A DNA stretch of 64,000 nt from Spartobacteria bacterium (GTDB taxonomy: Bacteria; Verrucomicrobiota; Verrucomicrobiia; Chthoniobacterales; UBA10450), in the NCBI GenBank assembly GCA_003167365.1, contig PMTM01000012.1, positions 95,926-159,925 on the forward strand. The letters run 5' to 3'. Position 1 is the first letter of the stretch; the number at the start of each line of letters is the position of its first letter. The notes under the pieces are model-generated. The model was not told where the DNA came from. It worked only from the letters and a program-made list of their open reading frames with translations, and searched no databases. Below are positions 35,373 to 44,989 of this stretch, in pieces. Position numbers and translations under genes: made by a program.

Positions 35373-36443
35373 ATGATTCGCCCGATGAATCTCGTGTCTA
35401 AAATTCCGGCCAGCTGCATAACGGCGGTGACCATGCTCATCGCCGTCCGCGTCGCCGCAACCGACGCGCCCGAAAAAGAAGCGCGGGTCACCCAAATTAT
35501 TAAGGATGTTCAGCTCCTGCCGTCCGGATCGTCAGCGCAACCCGCGGCCATCAACGATAAAGTGGACGAAAACACCGGCGTGAAAACGGGTGAAGAGTCC
35601 CGCTCGGAACTTACTTTTACCGATCTAACAATCACCCGGTTGAACGCGAACACGGTTTTTAGTTTCAATAAAGCTGGACGCGAAGTCCAACTCGACAGCG
35701 GTGCGATTCTCTTTCGCGTGCCAAAGAATTCCGGCGGCGGCAGCATTAGAACGCACGCCGTGACGGTTGGAATTACCGGCACTACGGTGATCTTCGAATA
35801 CTCGAGCTTGGGTCACGGCAAATTGACCGTGCTCGAAGGAGACGCGCATCTGGCCTTGGTTGATCATCCCGACCAATCCAAGCACGTTCGAGCAGGACAA
35901 ATGCTGGACGTAAAGGCCGGCGCCACCAAACTTTCCGCGCCGGTTGAAGTCGATCTCAGCGAAATCATGAGAACGTCTCCGCTCATCACGGACTTTCCAC
36001 CGTTGCCAAGTCAGGACCTCATTATTGCGGCCATTAACGATCAACAAGCTTCAAGTTCTAAGGAAACTCCTGTTCCTCGTCGCAAATCTACGGCCGGTTC
36101 GTCCGGCAAGTCATCGAGTGGACCGCCCGTTTATCAAGGAGGAAGGGATTCTGACGATGATGATGTGTCCAACAATTTACCCCCACCAGGTCGGGGGCGC
36201 TGGGTAAATCCGAACCTTTACGGCCATTCAACTCCGCGGCCTCGCGGTGGATATGGAAAAGGCAATACCAACACATCTTCCACTTCGACGCCCCCACCGG
36301 GGAAAGGAACCAAGCTACATACCGGGCCGCTTGGACAGAACACGCAAGCGACCAATCAATCCAAAGGGTCCGGGCGCATAATCAAAGGGAAAACATCCAG
36401 CAACGTAAGGCCCACGCCCACGCCTACGCCGAAAAAGCGTTAG
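35373..36443 (+). CDS. secreted FecR-domain protein with low-complexity tail
   Basis: This 356-residue protein has an N-terminal signal-like segment (ASCITAVTMLIAVRVAA) and a FecR-type domain at about 35-195 (TGEESRSELTFTDLTITRLN, VTVGITGTTVIFEY, GKLTVLEGDAHLALV). The C-terminal 140 residues are rich in G, P, S, T and N and end PTPTPTPKKR, so probably disordered. FecR-like domains outside iron signalling are common in secreted proteins of this type of bacterium; no sigma factor is adjacent, so a signalling role is unsupported. ATG 35388 is an alternative start. Confidence 0.8.
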   Translation: MIRPMNLVSKIPASCITAVTMLIAVRVAATDAPEKEARVTQIIKDVQLLPSGSSAQPAAINDKVDENTGVKTGEESRSELTFTDLTITRLNANTVFSFNKAGREVQLDSGAILFRVPKNSGGGSIRTHAVTVGITGTTVIFEYSSLGHGKLTVLEGDAHLALVDHPDQSKHVRAGQMLDVKAGATKLSAPVEVDLSEIMRTSPLITDFPPLPSQDLIIAAINDQQASSSKETPVPRRKSTAGSSGKSSSGPPVYQGGRDSDDDDVSNNLPPPGRGRWVNPNLYGHSTPRPRGGYGKGNTNTSSTSTPPPGKGTKLHTGPLGQNTQATNQSKGSGRIIKGKTSSNVRPTPTPTPKKR

Positions 36444-36889
36444 AGGATATCTTCGAGCACTTCCGCGATTGCGTTCTGAAAAATTCGCGGGCCATTTCCT
36501 CCAAGCTCAATATCGATTCGCTCGAGTCGCCGGATAAGATCGATAACTTCGCGGCGCGCAACTGGTCCACCCGCCGCGGCGCAAAAATGGGTGCGACATC
36601 CGAATGGCCGGTCATCGTAAATCAAACAATTGCTGGTGTCGCGCTGGAGCATAGGGCACGCACCGTCGGGATTTTCTGGGAGCGCTTTTCGGCCCGTGGC
36701 GCGCAGCGCTTTCGCCGCGACGACCGCTTCGCCTCTCGTCAGGTAAGGCGTGCGCCCAGTCAGCTTAAAGTGACAACACTCGGTTCGGCGCACGCAGTTG
36801 CGCTCGATCGGTTGCTGCGCAAGATCGGCGTAAACCTGCCGCACTTCCGCGAGCGCGGTCTTTTCCAAAAGAAATTTTCGACGGTTCAC
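36440..36889 (-). CDS. YkgJ-family cysteine cluster protein
   Basis: This 149-residue protein has the YkgJ (zinc/iron-chelating) cysteine pattern: NCVRRTECCHFK, then GACPMLQ, NCLIYDDRPFGCRTHFC. The clustered cysteines probably bind metal or an iron-sulfur centre. Function of the family is unknown. Its ATG overlaps the stop of the upstream flavoprotein gene (ATGA), and its 3' end overlaps the converging FecR-like gene by four bases. Confidence 0.85.
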   Translation of the reverse strand: MNRRKFLLEKTALAEVRQVYADLAQQPIERNCVRRTECCHFKLTGRTPYLTRGEAVVAAKALRATGRKALPENPDGACPMLQRDTSNCLIYDDRPFGCRTHFCAAAGGPVARREVIDLIRRLERIDIELGGNGPRIFQNAIAEVLEDIL

Positions 36890-38136
36890 TTTGTATCAGG
36901 TTCAACTCCGGCCATCGCGTGACCGGCAATCCAACCGGTCGTCCACGCCGCCTGGAAATTGAAACCGCCGGTGATACCGTCGATGTCGAGCAGTTCTCCG
37001 GCAAAGTAGAGATTCGGTGTTACCCGGCTTTCCATGGTTTTGAAATTGATCTCGCGCAATCGCACGCCGCCGCAAGTCACGAATTCATCTTTGTTCAGCG
37101 ATTTCCCATCGACTTCAAGCTCCGTCGCGCGTGATTGTCGAATCAATTCATTCGTTCCCGCGCGTGTGAGCGAAGTCCAAATCGTCTCCGGAGAAATGCC
37201 GGCGTTCGCCGCCAATTTTTCCCAGAGCCGGACCGGAAGCGCACCGACGGGTGAATTGTTTACGCGCCGATTCGATTGCGTTTGTCTCCGCAATTGAATC
37301 TCGGCTCGGAGCTCGGTTTCATTCATTTCTGGAATCCAATTCACGCGGAGCCGGAAACGATAATCCGTCTCGTGCAAAATGCGCGCACCCCACGCGGAAA
37401 GCCGCAGGACGGCAGGACCGCTGATTCCATTGTGCGTGACGAGCAATGGTCCGCGCTCACGCAGTTTTTCCACGGACAACTCCACATTGCTCACCGAAAT
37501 CCCGGGCAATGATCGCAGCCAGGGCGCGGCAACATGGAGCGAGAAGAGTGACGGCACCGGCGGTTCGATCGTATGACCGAGCGATCGTGCGAGCTCCGCG
37601 CCGCCGATACTTCGGCAGCCGCCCGTCGCCAAAAGCAGCCGGTCGCATGCGATCGACTCGCCATCGCTCAATTTTAAATCGAACCCGCCGCATGCTCTGA
37701 CGCGCGCGGTCTCGATGCCTTTGCGGGTGAAGAGTCGTACGCCGGACGCCTTCGCTTCAGTGAGCAAACAATCGATGATTGTCTGCGATGAATCCGTCAC
37801 TGGAAACATCCGCCCATCCTCTTCACGTTTTAGGCGAACATCGCGCGCTTCAAACCAAGCCACCGTGTCGTCCGCAGAAAATCGATGGAACGGCGAAATC
37901 AATTCGCGCTCGCCGCGCGGATAACGCGCAGTGAACATCCGCGGATCGAATAAGGCGTGCGTCACATTGCAACGTCCGCCGCCCGAGATGCGCACCTTGG
38001 AAAGAAATTGCGAACTGCGTTCAAAGATCGACACCTCGCTATCGCGGTTCGCGCGTGCGCAGGCAATTGCCGCAAAAAATCCAGCGGCACCGCCGCCTGC
38101 TATCACGATTTGAACCACTCGCCAATTTAACGACAT
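36886..38136 (-). CDS. BaiN/HI0933-type FAD-dependent oxidoreductase
   Basis: This 416-residue flavoprotein begins with a dinucleotide-binding motif (VIAGGGAAGFFAAIACARA) and has the family motif KVRISGGGRCNVTH, LLATGGCRSIGG and a C-terminal GITGGFNFQAAWTTGWIAG. The HI0933 family includes BaiN, but its general cellular substrate is not known. Translational coupling to the YkgJ gene suggests the two act together, perhaps with the cysteine cluster as redox partner (inference). Confidence 0.9.
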   Translation of the reverse strand: MSLNWRVVQIVIAGGGAAGFFAAIACARANRDSEVSIFERSSQFLSKVRISGGGRCNVTHALFDPRMFTARYPRGERELISPFHRFSADDTVAWFEARDVRLKREEDGRMFPVTDSSQTIIDCLLTEAKASGVRLFTRKGIETARVRACGGFDLKLSDGESIACDRLLLATGGCRSIGGAELARSLGHTIEPPVPSLFSLHVAAPWLRSLPGISVSNVELSVEKLRERGPLLVTHNGISGPAVLRLSAWGARILHETDYRFRLRVNWIPEMNETELRAEIQLRRQTQSNRRVNNSPVGALPVRLWEKLAANAGISPETIWTSLTRAGTNELIRQSRATELEVDGKSLNKDEFVTCGGVRLREINFKTMESRVTPNLYFAGELLDIDGITGGFNFQAAWTTGWIAGHAMAGVEPDTK

Positions 38137-38336
38137 AAACTATTGGGACGCGCACAAAATCCGCGTTCGGACGGTGAGCGCCGCTCGAAATTGTTAGCTA
38201 GAAACGCGTTCCATTATGGGTTGGCGACCGAACAAGGCAGATTTGCTGGAGGCGAAGGCAAACGTCCGGCATCAATTGGAGAGAGACGTGTTTTATCCGC
38301 TTCACGCAGCGAACGGCTGTGCGTTACAATGGTGGA

Positions 38337-38750
38337 ATGCCAAACGTACACACTGTCGAGGCAACAAGATTTCTCCTGCAAATCTTTGTCTCTGCGTTTC
38401 TCGCCATCCTTTTCCTTCAATCCGGTATTGATAAAATTGTCGATCGCCGCGGCAATCTCGAATGGTTGAAAGGGCACTTCGCCAAGAGTCCGCTGGCTGG
38501 AATGGTGCCGCTGATGGTCATCGCGATCACGATCCTCGAGATTACAGTCGGGGCTTTGAGCGCGATTGGATGCGCGTTGATAATTTTCTCTCGCGATTCC
38601 ACTCTCGCGTTTTATGGCGCACTCATTGCGGCGCTGTCGATCTTAGCACTCTTCTTCGGCCAGCGAATGGCGAAGGATTACCCCGGCGCGGCCACGCTCG
38701 TACCCTATTTTCTGCTGACGTTGGCTGCGATTTATCTGCTGGCGCAGTGA
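38337..38750 (+). CDS. DoxX-like membrane protein
   Basis: This 137-residue protein has four membrane helices (about 12-29, 48-70, 73-97, 110-136) and the N-terminal FLQSGIDKIVD segment with GHFAKSPLAG, as in DoxX/DoxD and MauE-like proteins. The family is of uncertain function, sometimes tied to redox systems. An ATG six codons upstream (38319) is possible; 38337 gives a cleaner N-terminus. It is followed by a nested inverted repeat. Confidence 0.75.
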   Translation: MPNVHTVEATRFLLQIFVSAFLAILFLQSGIDKIVDRRGNLEWLKGHFAKSPLAGMVPLMVIAITILEITVGALSAIGCALIIFSRDSTLAFYGALIAALSILALFFGQRMAKDYPGAATLVPYFLLTLAAIYLLAQ

Positions 38751-38755
38751 GAGAA

Positions 38756-38857
38756 CCGCGGATTACGCAAATGACGCAGATTTACCAAGAGAAGTTAATG
38801 AGGAGAACAAGAATCCTTGTTCTCTGAATAATCCACGATCATCTGCGTAATCCGCGG
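38756..38857. repeat. family D nested inverted repeat
   Basis: Outer 14-bp arms CCGCGGATTACGCA (38756-38769) and TGCGTAATCCGCGG (38844-38857) match perfectly. Inside is a 9-bp hairpin GAGAACAAG/CTTGTTCTC around AATC (38803-38824). The element fills the gap between the DoxX-like gene and the cupin gene. Confidence 0.7.
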
Positions 38858-38886
38858 CTTAAGTTCGAAACTGGCGGAGGAAAAAC

Positions 38887-39366
38887 ATGCGCAAAATTAA
38901 TACGAAAGATATCGCGGAGGATTCGTGGGCTTCCCCGAAAGGAACGTTCGGCGGATCGGGGAAAAAGGTTTCTATCGCACTGGGGAGCGACAAGAAAGCG
39001 CCGGACGCGAAAGATCGACATCCGTTTGATGTCGAGATTCTTCGCGTTCCGCCGGGCAAGGCTCCGTATCCATATCATTCACACGGTGCGCAGTGGGAGT
39101 TCTACCACGTGATTTCGGGCAAAGGGGTCGTGCGAGACAAGGACGGGACAATCCCAATCGAAACGGGCGACGCTTTTGTTTTCCCACCGGGGGAACCCCA
39201 CCAGTTAACAAATAACGGCGCGGAAGATCTGGTCATCTACGTCGTGGCGGATAATCCGATCAATGAGTCCTGCTATTATCCGGACAGCAAGAAATGGATC
39301 GTGTATTTCCCCGAGCGCAGACTGATGCGTTCCGATCCGCTGGATTACTACGATGGCGAAGAATGA
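38887..39366 (+). CDS. cupin-domain protein
   Basis: This 159-residue protein has one cupin barrel. The first motif is PYPYHSHGAQWEFYHVISG (metal His/Glu ligands) and the second GDAFVFPPGEPHQLTN. It could bind a metal and a small molecule; no substrate can be named. ATG 38887 has a good GGAGG six bases upstream. It stands alone, between a family D hairpin and family A/C repeats. Confidence 0.85.
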   Translation: MRKINTKDIAEDSWASPKGTFGGSGKKVSIALGSDKKAPDAKDRHPFDVEILRVPPGKAPYPYHSHGAQWEFYHVISGKGVVRDKDGTIPIETGDAFVFPPGEPHQLTNNGAEDLVIYVVADNPINESCYYPDSKKWIVYFPERRLMRSDPLDYYDGEE

Positions 39367-39384
39367 AAGCGCGAAGACGAAGAA

Positions 39385-39517
39385 AACGCTCAACGTGCAA
39401 GTCAGGAAGGAAACCGGAATAGTACGACAGCATTTCCTGCCTTCCTATTTTCCTGATTTTTTTGTTTTCCGATGGCTTCAAAATTCAATCCGTGTCATCC
39501 GCGTAATCCGCGGTTCA
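39385..39517. repeat. mixed family A, C and D repeats after the cupin gene
   Basis: It starts with two heptads AACGCTC, AACGTGC (39385-39398). A CAGGAAGG...TTTCCTGCCTTCCT pair follows (39401-39457, family C). ATCCGCGTAATCCGCGGTTC (about 39497-39516, family D) ends it near the thrC stop. Confidence 0.55.
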
Positions 39518-40669
39518 TTCGTAGCAGTCGAGATATTTGATACCGGATCCGGTGTTGAAGATTACGACGCGTTCGCCGATGCCGATCTTGCCTTTCGAAC
39601 GCAACAACTTCAAAGCGGCAAAACAAGCCGCGCCTTCCGGTGCGACGAACAAACCTTCGCTTGATCCCACTTCGCGCGTGATGCGAATCATTTCTTCATC
39701 ATCGACGGCGACGGCGCCGCCGTTGGATTGGCGAAGGATATTGAGCATGAGGAAATCGCCGATTGCTTTGGGAACGCGCAAACCGGAAGCGCAGGTATGC
39801 GCATTTGGAAATTCACTCGCGGTGGATTCACCGTTTTGAAACGCGCGGACAATCGGCGCGCAACCAGTGGCTTGCACGGAAAACATGCGTGGACGTTTTT
39901 TACCGATCCAGCCGAGCGTTTCCATTTCGTCGAACGCTTTCCACATGCCGATGAGGCCGGTGCCGCCGCCGGTCGGATACAGGATCACGTCGGGCAGTTG
40001 CCAGTCCAATTGCTCAGCCAATTCGTAACCGAGCGTTTTTTTTCCCTCGACCCGGTACGGCTCTTTAAGCGTGGACATATCGAACCAGCCTTCGGCCGCT
40101 TTGCGCCGCGCGATCTCAGCGCCGCAATCGGTGATGAGTCCGTCGATGAGCGTAACCTGCGCGCCGAGTTCGCGGCATTCGATGATATTGGCGCGCGGCG
40201 TGTCGCGCGGCATGAAGATGTGGGCTTCGAGACCGGCCCGAGCGGCGTAAGCGGCGAGCGCTCCGCCGGCGTTCCCGGCGGTTGGGACGGCGAGCTTGGT
40301 GGCGCCGAGATGTTTCGCCATGGATACGGCGATGGCCATGCCGCGCGCTTTGAAACTTTGCGTCGGATTTTGCGATTCGTCTTTGACCCAGAGATCGATT
40401 TCGCCGCCAAATCTCGCAGCCCGAAGCAGCGGCGTCCCGCCTTCACCGAGTGAGACAGGCTCGACATTCGCGGGCAACGGGAGCACTTCGCGATAGCGCC
40501 ATAACGATTTCTCGCGCGCAGCGAATACGTCGCGCGTCACGGCGCGCCCGACCGCGGCAAGATCGACAATTGGAAAAAGCGGTTTCTGACATGCGGTGCA
40601 GAGATTTTGCAGACGCGACCATTCGTGCCGAAGGCCGCACGACGTGCAGGTCAAATGAGTCAGGAACAT
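39515..40669 (-). CDS. thrC: threonine synthase with N-terminal zinc ribbon
   Basis: This 384-residue PLP enzyme has Lys107 in [10 protein letters not shown] and [13 protein letters not shown] and GGGTGLIG loops. The N-terminal Cys8, Cys11, Cys24 and Cys27 (CTSC and CTAC) form a zinc ribbon found in one threonine synthase subgroup. It converts O-phosphohomoserine to threonine. The frame continues 44 codons upstream, but that part translates a family E repeat, so MFLTHLTC at 40669 is chosen. Other tryptophan-synthase-beta-like enzymes share the fold, so the assignment is strong but not absolute. Confidence 0.87.
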   Translation of the reverse strand: MFLTHLTCTSCGLRHEWSRLQNLCTACQKPLFPIVDLAAVGRAVTRDVFAAREKSLWRYREVLPLPANVEPVSLGEGGTPLLRAARFGGEIDLWVKDESQNPTQSFKARGMAIAVSMAKHLGATKLAVPTAGNAGGALAAYAARAGLEAHIFMPRDTPRANIIECRELGAQVTLIDGLITDCGAEIARRKAAEGWFDMSTLKEPYRVEGKKTLGYELAEQLDWQLPDVILYPTGGGTGLIGMWKAFDEMETLGWIGKKRPRMFSVQATGCAPIVRAFQNGESTASEFPNAHTCASGLRVPKAIGDFLMLNILRQSNGGAVAVDDEEMIRITREVGSSEGLFVAPEGAACFAALKLLRSKGKIGIGERVVIFNTGSGIKYLDCYE

Positions 40670-40701
40670 GCGGGAATGGAGCGTAAGGACGCGTGGTTGA
40701 A

Positions 40702-40804
40702 AAGGTGGATCGCGCGCTCCGCCGCGCGATGTTAAAACAAATACGGCTGCGCCGCCATTCTTCAGCATCGAGGTTGCCGCCACGACGACTGCTCGATCCA
40801 CCTT
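40702..40804. repeat. family E element with 11-bp perfect terminal inverted repeats
   Basis: AAGGTGGATCG (40702-40712) and CGATCCACCTT (40794-40804) bound 103 bp between the divergent thrC and symporter genes. A second member with GGTGGATC/GATCCACC ends lies at 60942-60999. Confidence 0.7.
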
Positions 40805-40828
40805 GTCCTTTGTGATAACACGACGGGT

Positions 40829-42181
40829 ATGAGTTCAACCGCTTCTCAACCAGCGCGGGGACCGTGGTACCGACCTTCGTTGACGGTGCAGATCATGATC
40901 GGGCTGGTTGTTGGTGTCGCGATCGGCTGGTTGCGGCCAGATTGGGGGAATGCGGTTTATTTCCTGCGGGATATTTTTCTTAACCTGATCAAATCGATCA
41001 TCGGTCCGCTGGTGTTTTCGACCCTTGTCGTCGGAATCGCTGGCGGCGGCGATCTCCGAAAGGTCGGGCGCATGGGCATCAAAGCGCTGGTCTATTTCGA
41101 AGTCATCACCACCGCGGCGCTGTTCATCGGCCTCGCAATCGTGAACTTCACCAAACCAGGCGTGGGCGTCCCGCTGGCCGGCAATCCGAGCGAGATCGTC
41201 CAAAAGATCGGCGAGAATCATCCGCGCACGCTGGTCGAAACACTCGTGCATGTCTTTCCTTCAAGCGTGGTCGACTCGCTCGTTCGCGGCGACATTCTTC
41301 AGATCGTCGCTTTCGCCGTGCTTTTCGCGATGGCGGTGTCGGCCGTGGGCGAAAAAGGAAAACCGATTATTCGCGCGATGGAAAGTTTGTCGCAGGTGAT
41401 GTTCAAATTCACGAACTACGTAATGATGTTCGCGCCGTTCGGTGTCGGCGCGGCCATGGCGCACACGATCGCTTCGCAAGGTCCGGGCGTGCTCGTCAGT
41501 CTCGGTAATCTCATCTTCACGTATTACGTCGCGTTGATCATTTTCATCGTGCTGATCTTCGGACTCGTGATCTTCATCACACGAGTGCCAATCCGGCAAT
41601 TCGTCCGCGCTGTGCGCGAGCCGGCCGCGATCGCGTTCGCGACCACGAGCAGCGAATCGGCCTTGCCGAAAGCGATGCAAGCAATGGAACGACTCGGCGT
41701 GCCGAAGCGCATCGTCAGTTTTGTCATGCCGACCGGATACTCGTTCAATCTCGACGGCTCGATGATTTTTCTCTCGATAACTTCCGTGTTTATCGCGCAA
41801 GCGGCCGAATCCACCACGGGTCTGCACTTTGGATTGAGTCAGCAGCTACCAATGATGCTGGCATTCATGGTGACTTCCAAGGGACTGGCCGGTATGCCGC
41901 GCGCATCAATCCTGGTCCTGTTTGCGACGTTGACGAACGTGCTACCAGCCGGCGTCGTGGCAACGGGCGTCGCATTTATTTTGGGGATCGATGCGCTGAT
42001 GGACATGGGGCGCTCGGCCGTGAATCTCATCGGGAATTGTCTCGCCACGATTGTGGTCGCGCGCTGGGAGCGAGAATTCGACGATGAGCGAGCACGCGTG
42101 TTCGGCACGCCGGAAGAAGCCGAGCTCGATCTAAAATCGGGCGATCTCGCATTCGCCGACGCGGTGGCGCAAGGCGACTAA
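40829..42181 (+). CDS. dicarboxylate/amino acid:cation symporter (DAACS family)
   Basis: This 450-residue membrane protein belongs to the GltP/DctA family, with about eight helices and two re-entrant loops. Seen motifs are ATTSSESALPKAMQAMERLG (the serine-rich HP1 loop), MPTGYSFNLDGSMIFLS and an AGMPRASILVLFATL HP2 region. It imports glutamate/aspartate or C4-dicarboxylates with protons or sodium. Specificity cannot be told. It is divergent from thrC, separated by the family E element. Confidence 0.93.
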   Translation: MSSTASQPARGPWYRPSLTVQIMIGLVVGVAIGWLRPDWGNAVYFLRDIFLNLIKSIIGPLVFSTLVVGIAGGGDLRKVGRMGIKALVYFEVITTAALFIGLAIVNFTKPGVGVPLAGNPSEIVQKIGENHPRTLVETLVHVFPSSVVDSLVRGDILQIVAFAVLFAMAVSAVGEKGKPIIRAMESLSQVMFKFTNYVMMFAPFGVGAAMAHTIASQGPGVLVSLGNLIFTYYVALIIFIVLIFGLVIFITRVPIRQFVRAVREPAAIAFATTSSESALPKAMQAMERLGVPKRIVSFVMPTGYSFNLDGSMIFLSITSVFIAQAAESTTGLHFGLSQQLPMMLAFMVTSKGLAGMPRASILVLFATLTNVLPAGVVATGVAFILGIDALMDMGRSAVNLIGNCLATIVVARWEREFDDERARVFGTPEEAELDLKSGDLAFADAVAQGD

Positions 42182-42207
42182 GAGATGGCGGCAATCCAGA
42201 TTCTAAA

Positions 42208-42227
42208 ATCCGCGTAATCCGCGGTTC
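42208..42227. repeat. family D repeat
   Basis: ATCCGCGTAATCCGCGGTTC, close to the copy at about 39497-39516, lies in the gap after the symporter gene. Confidence 0.55.
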
Positions 42228-42332
42228 GTCCCCAATCGATCTAACCGTGAGAGATTTGACTCGTTCGTCTCCCGACTCTCTTGCCGCCACCCTTGCGGCG
42301 TAACCGTCCATGTCGCTCGCCCCACTCGCTCC

Positions 42333-42357
42333 ATTCTCGACTTCGCTCGAAATGACA
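42333..42357. repeat. family G repeat (GCGAAGTCGAG type)
   Basis: The reverse complement reads TGTCATTTCGAGCGAAGTCG and on into AGAAT. A partner at 48251-48281 is TGTCATTCCGGGCGAAGTCG. I remember this motif as a dispersed intergenic repeat in several phyla. Confidence 0.5.
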
Positions 42358-42364
42358 AACGAGG

Positions 42365-44338
42365 CTAGCTCAGCGGCAACCAATTCCCCGGTTGGGGCGG
42401 CGGTTTGGTTCCATTGAGAGAAAGATAAGTGTATTCCTGCAGGAGGCGCTCGTAATCGGAGAGAAGCCTCATCGCGTCGTTCGGTTTCAGGCGATCGGTT
42501 TTGATGGCGGCGTCGACTTGTGTTTTCAACAGCCGCATCAGTTCGACTTTGTCCCACTGAGTCATGGCGAGGACTTCGCCAATCGTGCTGCCTTCAATCA
42601 CCTCTTCAATGTACCAGCCGGCTTCTTCGTCTGGATCGAGAAAGACGTGGGCCTCGGTGACGCGACCAAACAAATTGTGCAGATCACCCATGATGTCCTG
42701 ATAAGCGCCAACGATGAAAACTCCGAGATAGTACATCTCGCCCGGGATGATGCGATGAAGCGGAAGTGTTTCGCGCACGTCTTGCAGATCGGTGAACTTC
42801 GAGATCTTGCCGTCGGAATCGCAAGTAATGTCGACAATCACCCCGTTGCGATCGGGCGGAGTAGTGAGGCGATGGATCGGCATGATGGGGAATAGTTGGC
42901 CGAGCGCCCAATGATCGAGCAGCGATTGGAAAACGGAAAAGTTGCAGATGTATTGATCGCCCATCGAAGTTTCGAGCGCCTTCACTTCCTCCGGAACAAA
43001 CCGCAGGCCGCGATGCATGTTAATGATTTGTTGCGCGAGTTGCCAATAGACCGTGTCGATCTTGGCCTTCGATTCGAGATCGAGCAGGCCAAGGTCGAAC
43101 GTCTGCTGCGATTCTTCCTTTATCTGCTGAATGTCATGCAGACTTTCGAGGCGATTGCCGCGTTTCAGTCGTTGTTTCGCGTCGAGAATGTCGCGGACGA
43201 GTTTATGATCTTTCTCGCCCGCCGCGACTTTCAGTTTGGGCGCGGTTTTCTCGATCGAGCTAAACGCTTCCATCACGAGCACGGAATGGTGCGCTACGAT
43301 GGCGCGCCCGCCTTCGCTCACGATGGCCGGATGCGGAACGCCTTCGGAATCGCACACGTCGGCGATGTTCCAAACGACGTCGTTGGCATATTCCTGGAGC
43401 GAATAATTCGCCGAGCTGTCGAAATCGCTGCGTGATCCATCGTAATCGACGCCGAGTCCGCCGCCGACATCGAGATAACCGAGATCGTGTCCGAGTTTCG
43501 CGAGCTTGGCGTAGTAGCGCGCGGCTTCGCGCACCGCGCGTTTAATCGTGGAAATGTCAGGCACCTGCGAACCAACGTGAAAATGAACGAGCTTGAGGCA
43601 ATGCGCGAGTCCAGCGGCTTTCAACATTTCGCTCGCCGCAACGAGATTCGTAGTGTCGAGACCGAACTTCGCGTTTTCTCCCCCGCTGGGCGACCATTTG
43701 CCGGAGCCTTTGCTGTACAAACGGACGCGAATACCGATGATCGGCTCGACGCCGACTTCCTTCGCCGTGCGGATCGTTAGTTCCAGTTCTTCAAGTTTCT
43801 CAACAACGATGACGACCGATTTGCCGAGCTTCCGGCCGAGCAACGCAATGCGAATGAACGCGCGATCCTTGTAACCGTTGCAGACGATCAGGCTCTCTGG
43901 GTCCTTGTGCATGGCGAGCGCCGCGACGAGTTCCGGTTTGCTTCCGGCCTCGAGACCGAAATGAAATTGCTGGCCGGCATCGACAATCTCTTCGATGACT
44001 TCGCGCAACTGATTGACTTTGATCGGAAAAACGCCGCGATACGGACCGCGGTAGCTGAACTCGCTCATCGCCGATTGAAACGCGCGATTGACCGCTTCGA
44101 CGCGATGGCGCAGCAAATCCTGGAAGCGAATGACGAGCGGAAAACTGAGTCCGCGTTTACGCGCCTCGTTTACGACTTCGAGGATGTCGATGGAGCCGCC
44201 TAATTCCTGAAGCGGGCGGGCGACGACGTTGCCCTTCTCGTTGATCGTGAAATACCCGGCGCCCCAGCCATCGACATTGTAGGTCGCGATAGCTGCATCA
44301 ACGTCCCACTCGTTTTTTATTTTCTCGGGCGCCGACAC
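42365..44338 (-). CDS. speA: biosynthetic arginine decarboxylase
   Basis: This 657-residue fold-III PLP enzyme has Lys107 in YRGVFPIKVNQ, GLEAGSKPEL, YLDVGGGLGVDYDG for PLP phosphate, and the C-terminal active-site cysteine region. It starts ATYNVDGWGAGYF as in SpeA. It makes agmatine from arginine for polyamine synthesis. Length matches the family (about 630-660). No agmatine ureohydrolase is in the window. Confidence 0.96.
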   Translation of the reverse strand: MSAPEKIKNEWDVDAAIATYNVDGWGAGYFTINEKGNVVARPLQELGGSIDILEVVNEARKRGLSFPLVIRFQDLLRHRVEAVNRAFQSAMSEFSYRGPYRGVFPIKVNQLREVIEEIVDAGQQFHFGLEAGSKPELVAALAMHKDPESLIVCNGYKDRAFIRIALLGRKLGKSVVIVVEKLEELELTIRTAKEVGVEPIIGIRVRLYSKGSGKWSPSGGENAKFGLDTTNLVAASEMLKAAGLAHCLKLVHFHVGSQVPDISTIKRAVREAARYYAKLAKLGHDLGYLDVGGGLGVDYDGSRSDFDSSANYSLQEYANDVVWNIADVCDSEGVPHPAIVSEGGRAIVAHHSVLVMEAFSSIEKTAPKLKVAAGEKDHKLVRDILDAKQRLKRGNRLESLHDIQQIKEESQQTFDLGLLDLESKAKIDTVYWQLAQQIINMHRGLRFVPEEVKALETSMGDQYICNFSVFQSLLDHWALGQLFPIMPIHRLTTPPDRNGVIVDITCDSDGKISKFTDLQDVRETLPLHRIIPGEMYYLGVFIVGAYQDIMGDLHNLFGRVTEAHVFLDPDEEAGWYIEEVIEGSTIGEVLAMTQWDKVELMRLLKTQVDAAIKTDRLKPNDAMRLLSDYERLLQEYTYLSLNGTKPPPQPGNWLPLS

Positions 44339-44505
44339 TTGAGGTAATGCGCACCATCAATGACCGCAGCGAACATGCAAGTCCGCGTAAAGGAAATTTC
44401 GCCGGTGCTACGCACGTATCTCGTTTGTGATCCGGCTCGCCAGCGGCGGACTGGCGCGATCCACCTCGCTTGTTTTTCCGTCTTGGCCGGATAGGGTGTG
44501 CCGGG

Positions 44506-44988
44506 ATGAACAAAACGGTAATCGAGGTGCAAGTTCGCGCCGTTTTACCGACGAGCGGCGGATGCGCGGTGTTTCTCGGGAATAACGACAAAGTGTTCAT
44601 CATATACGTCGATCAAACAGTCGGCAGCGCGATCACGATGTTTATGCGTGAGATTTCGAAAGAGCGTCCGCTCACTCACGATTTGATCGGTCACCTCATG
44701 ACGGCGCTCGGCGCGAAAGTGGAGCGGGTTATCATCAACGACTTGAAAAACGCCACTTACTATGCGCGGATGATCATTTGCGCGGAAAACGAAGTGCAGC
44801 AGAAGAAGATCATCGAGCTGGACGCGCGACCGAGCGATTGCATCGCGATGGCGACGCAACAGAAAGCGCCGATCTATGTGAGCCAGGAAGTCTGGGATGA
44901 AGTCGACGACATGAGCGACGTCCTGCGCAAGATGGAAGACGAAGGGCTCAAGCCCGATCCGGAAACGGAATCGAGCGAAGAAGAGTAG
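44506..44988 (+). CDS. bifunctional nuclease family protein (DUF151)
   Basis: This 160-residue protein matches the DUF151/BFN family. The core reads GLFL-like VFLGNNDKVFIIYVDQTVGSA, ERPLTHDLIGHLMTALGAKV and ARPSDCIAMATQQKAPIYVS. Plant and mycobacterial relatives have RNase/DNase or regulatory roles; bacterial function is unsettled. The C-terminus is acidic (ETESSEEE). The frame opens 12 codons upstream, but MNKTVIEVQV at 44506 is the natural start. Confidence 0.87.
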   Translation: MNKTVIEVQVRAVLPTSGGCAVFLGNNDKVFIIYVDQTVGSAITMFMREISKERPLTHDLIGHLMTALGAKVERVIINDLKNATYYARMIICAENEVQQKKIIELDARPSDCIAMATQQKAPIYVSQEVWDEVDDMSDVLRKMEDEGLKPDPETESSEEE

Positions 44989-44989
44989 C

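Noticed and set aside
40670..40801. 44-residue N-terminal extension of threonine synthase
   Set aside because: It translates the family E repeat and precedes the natural zinc-ribbon start.
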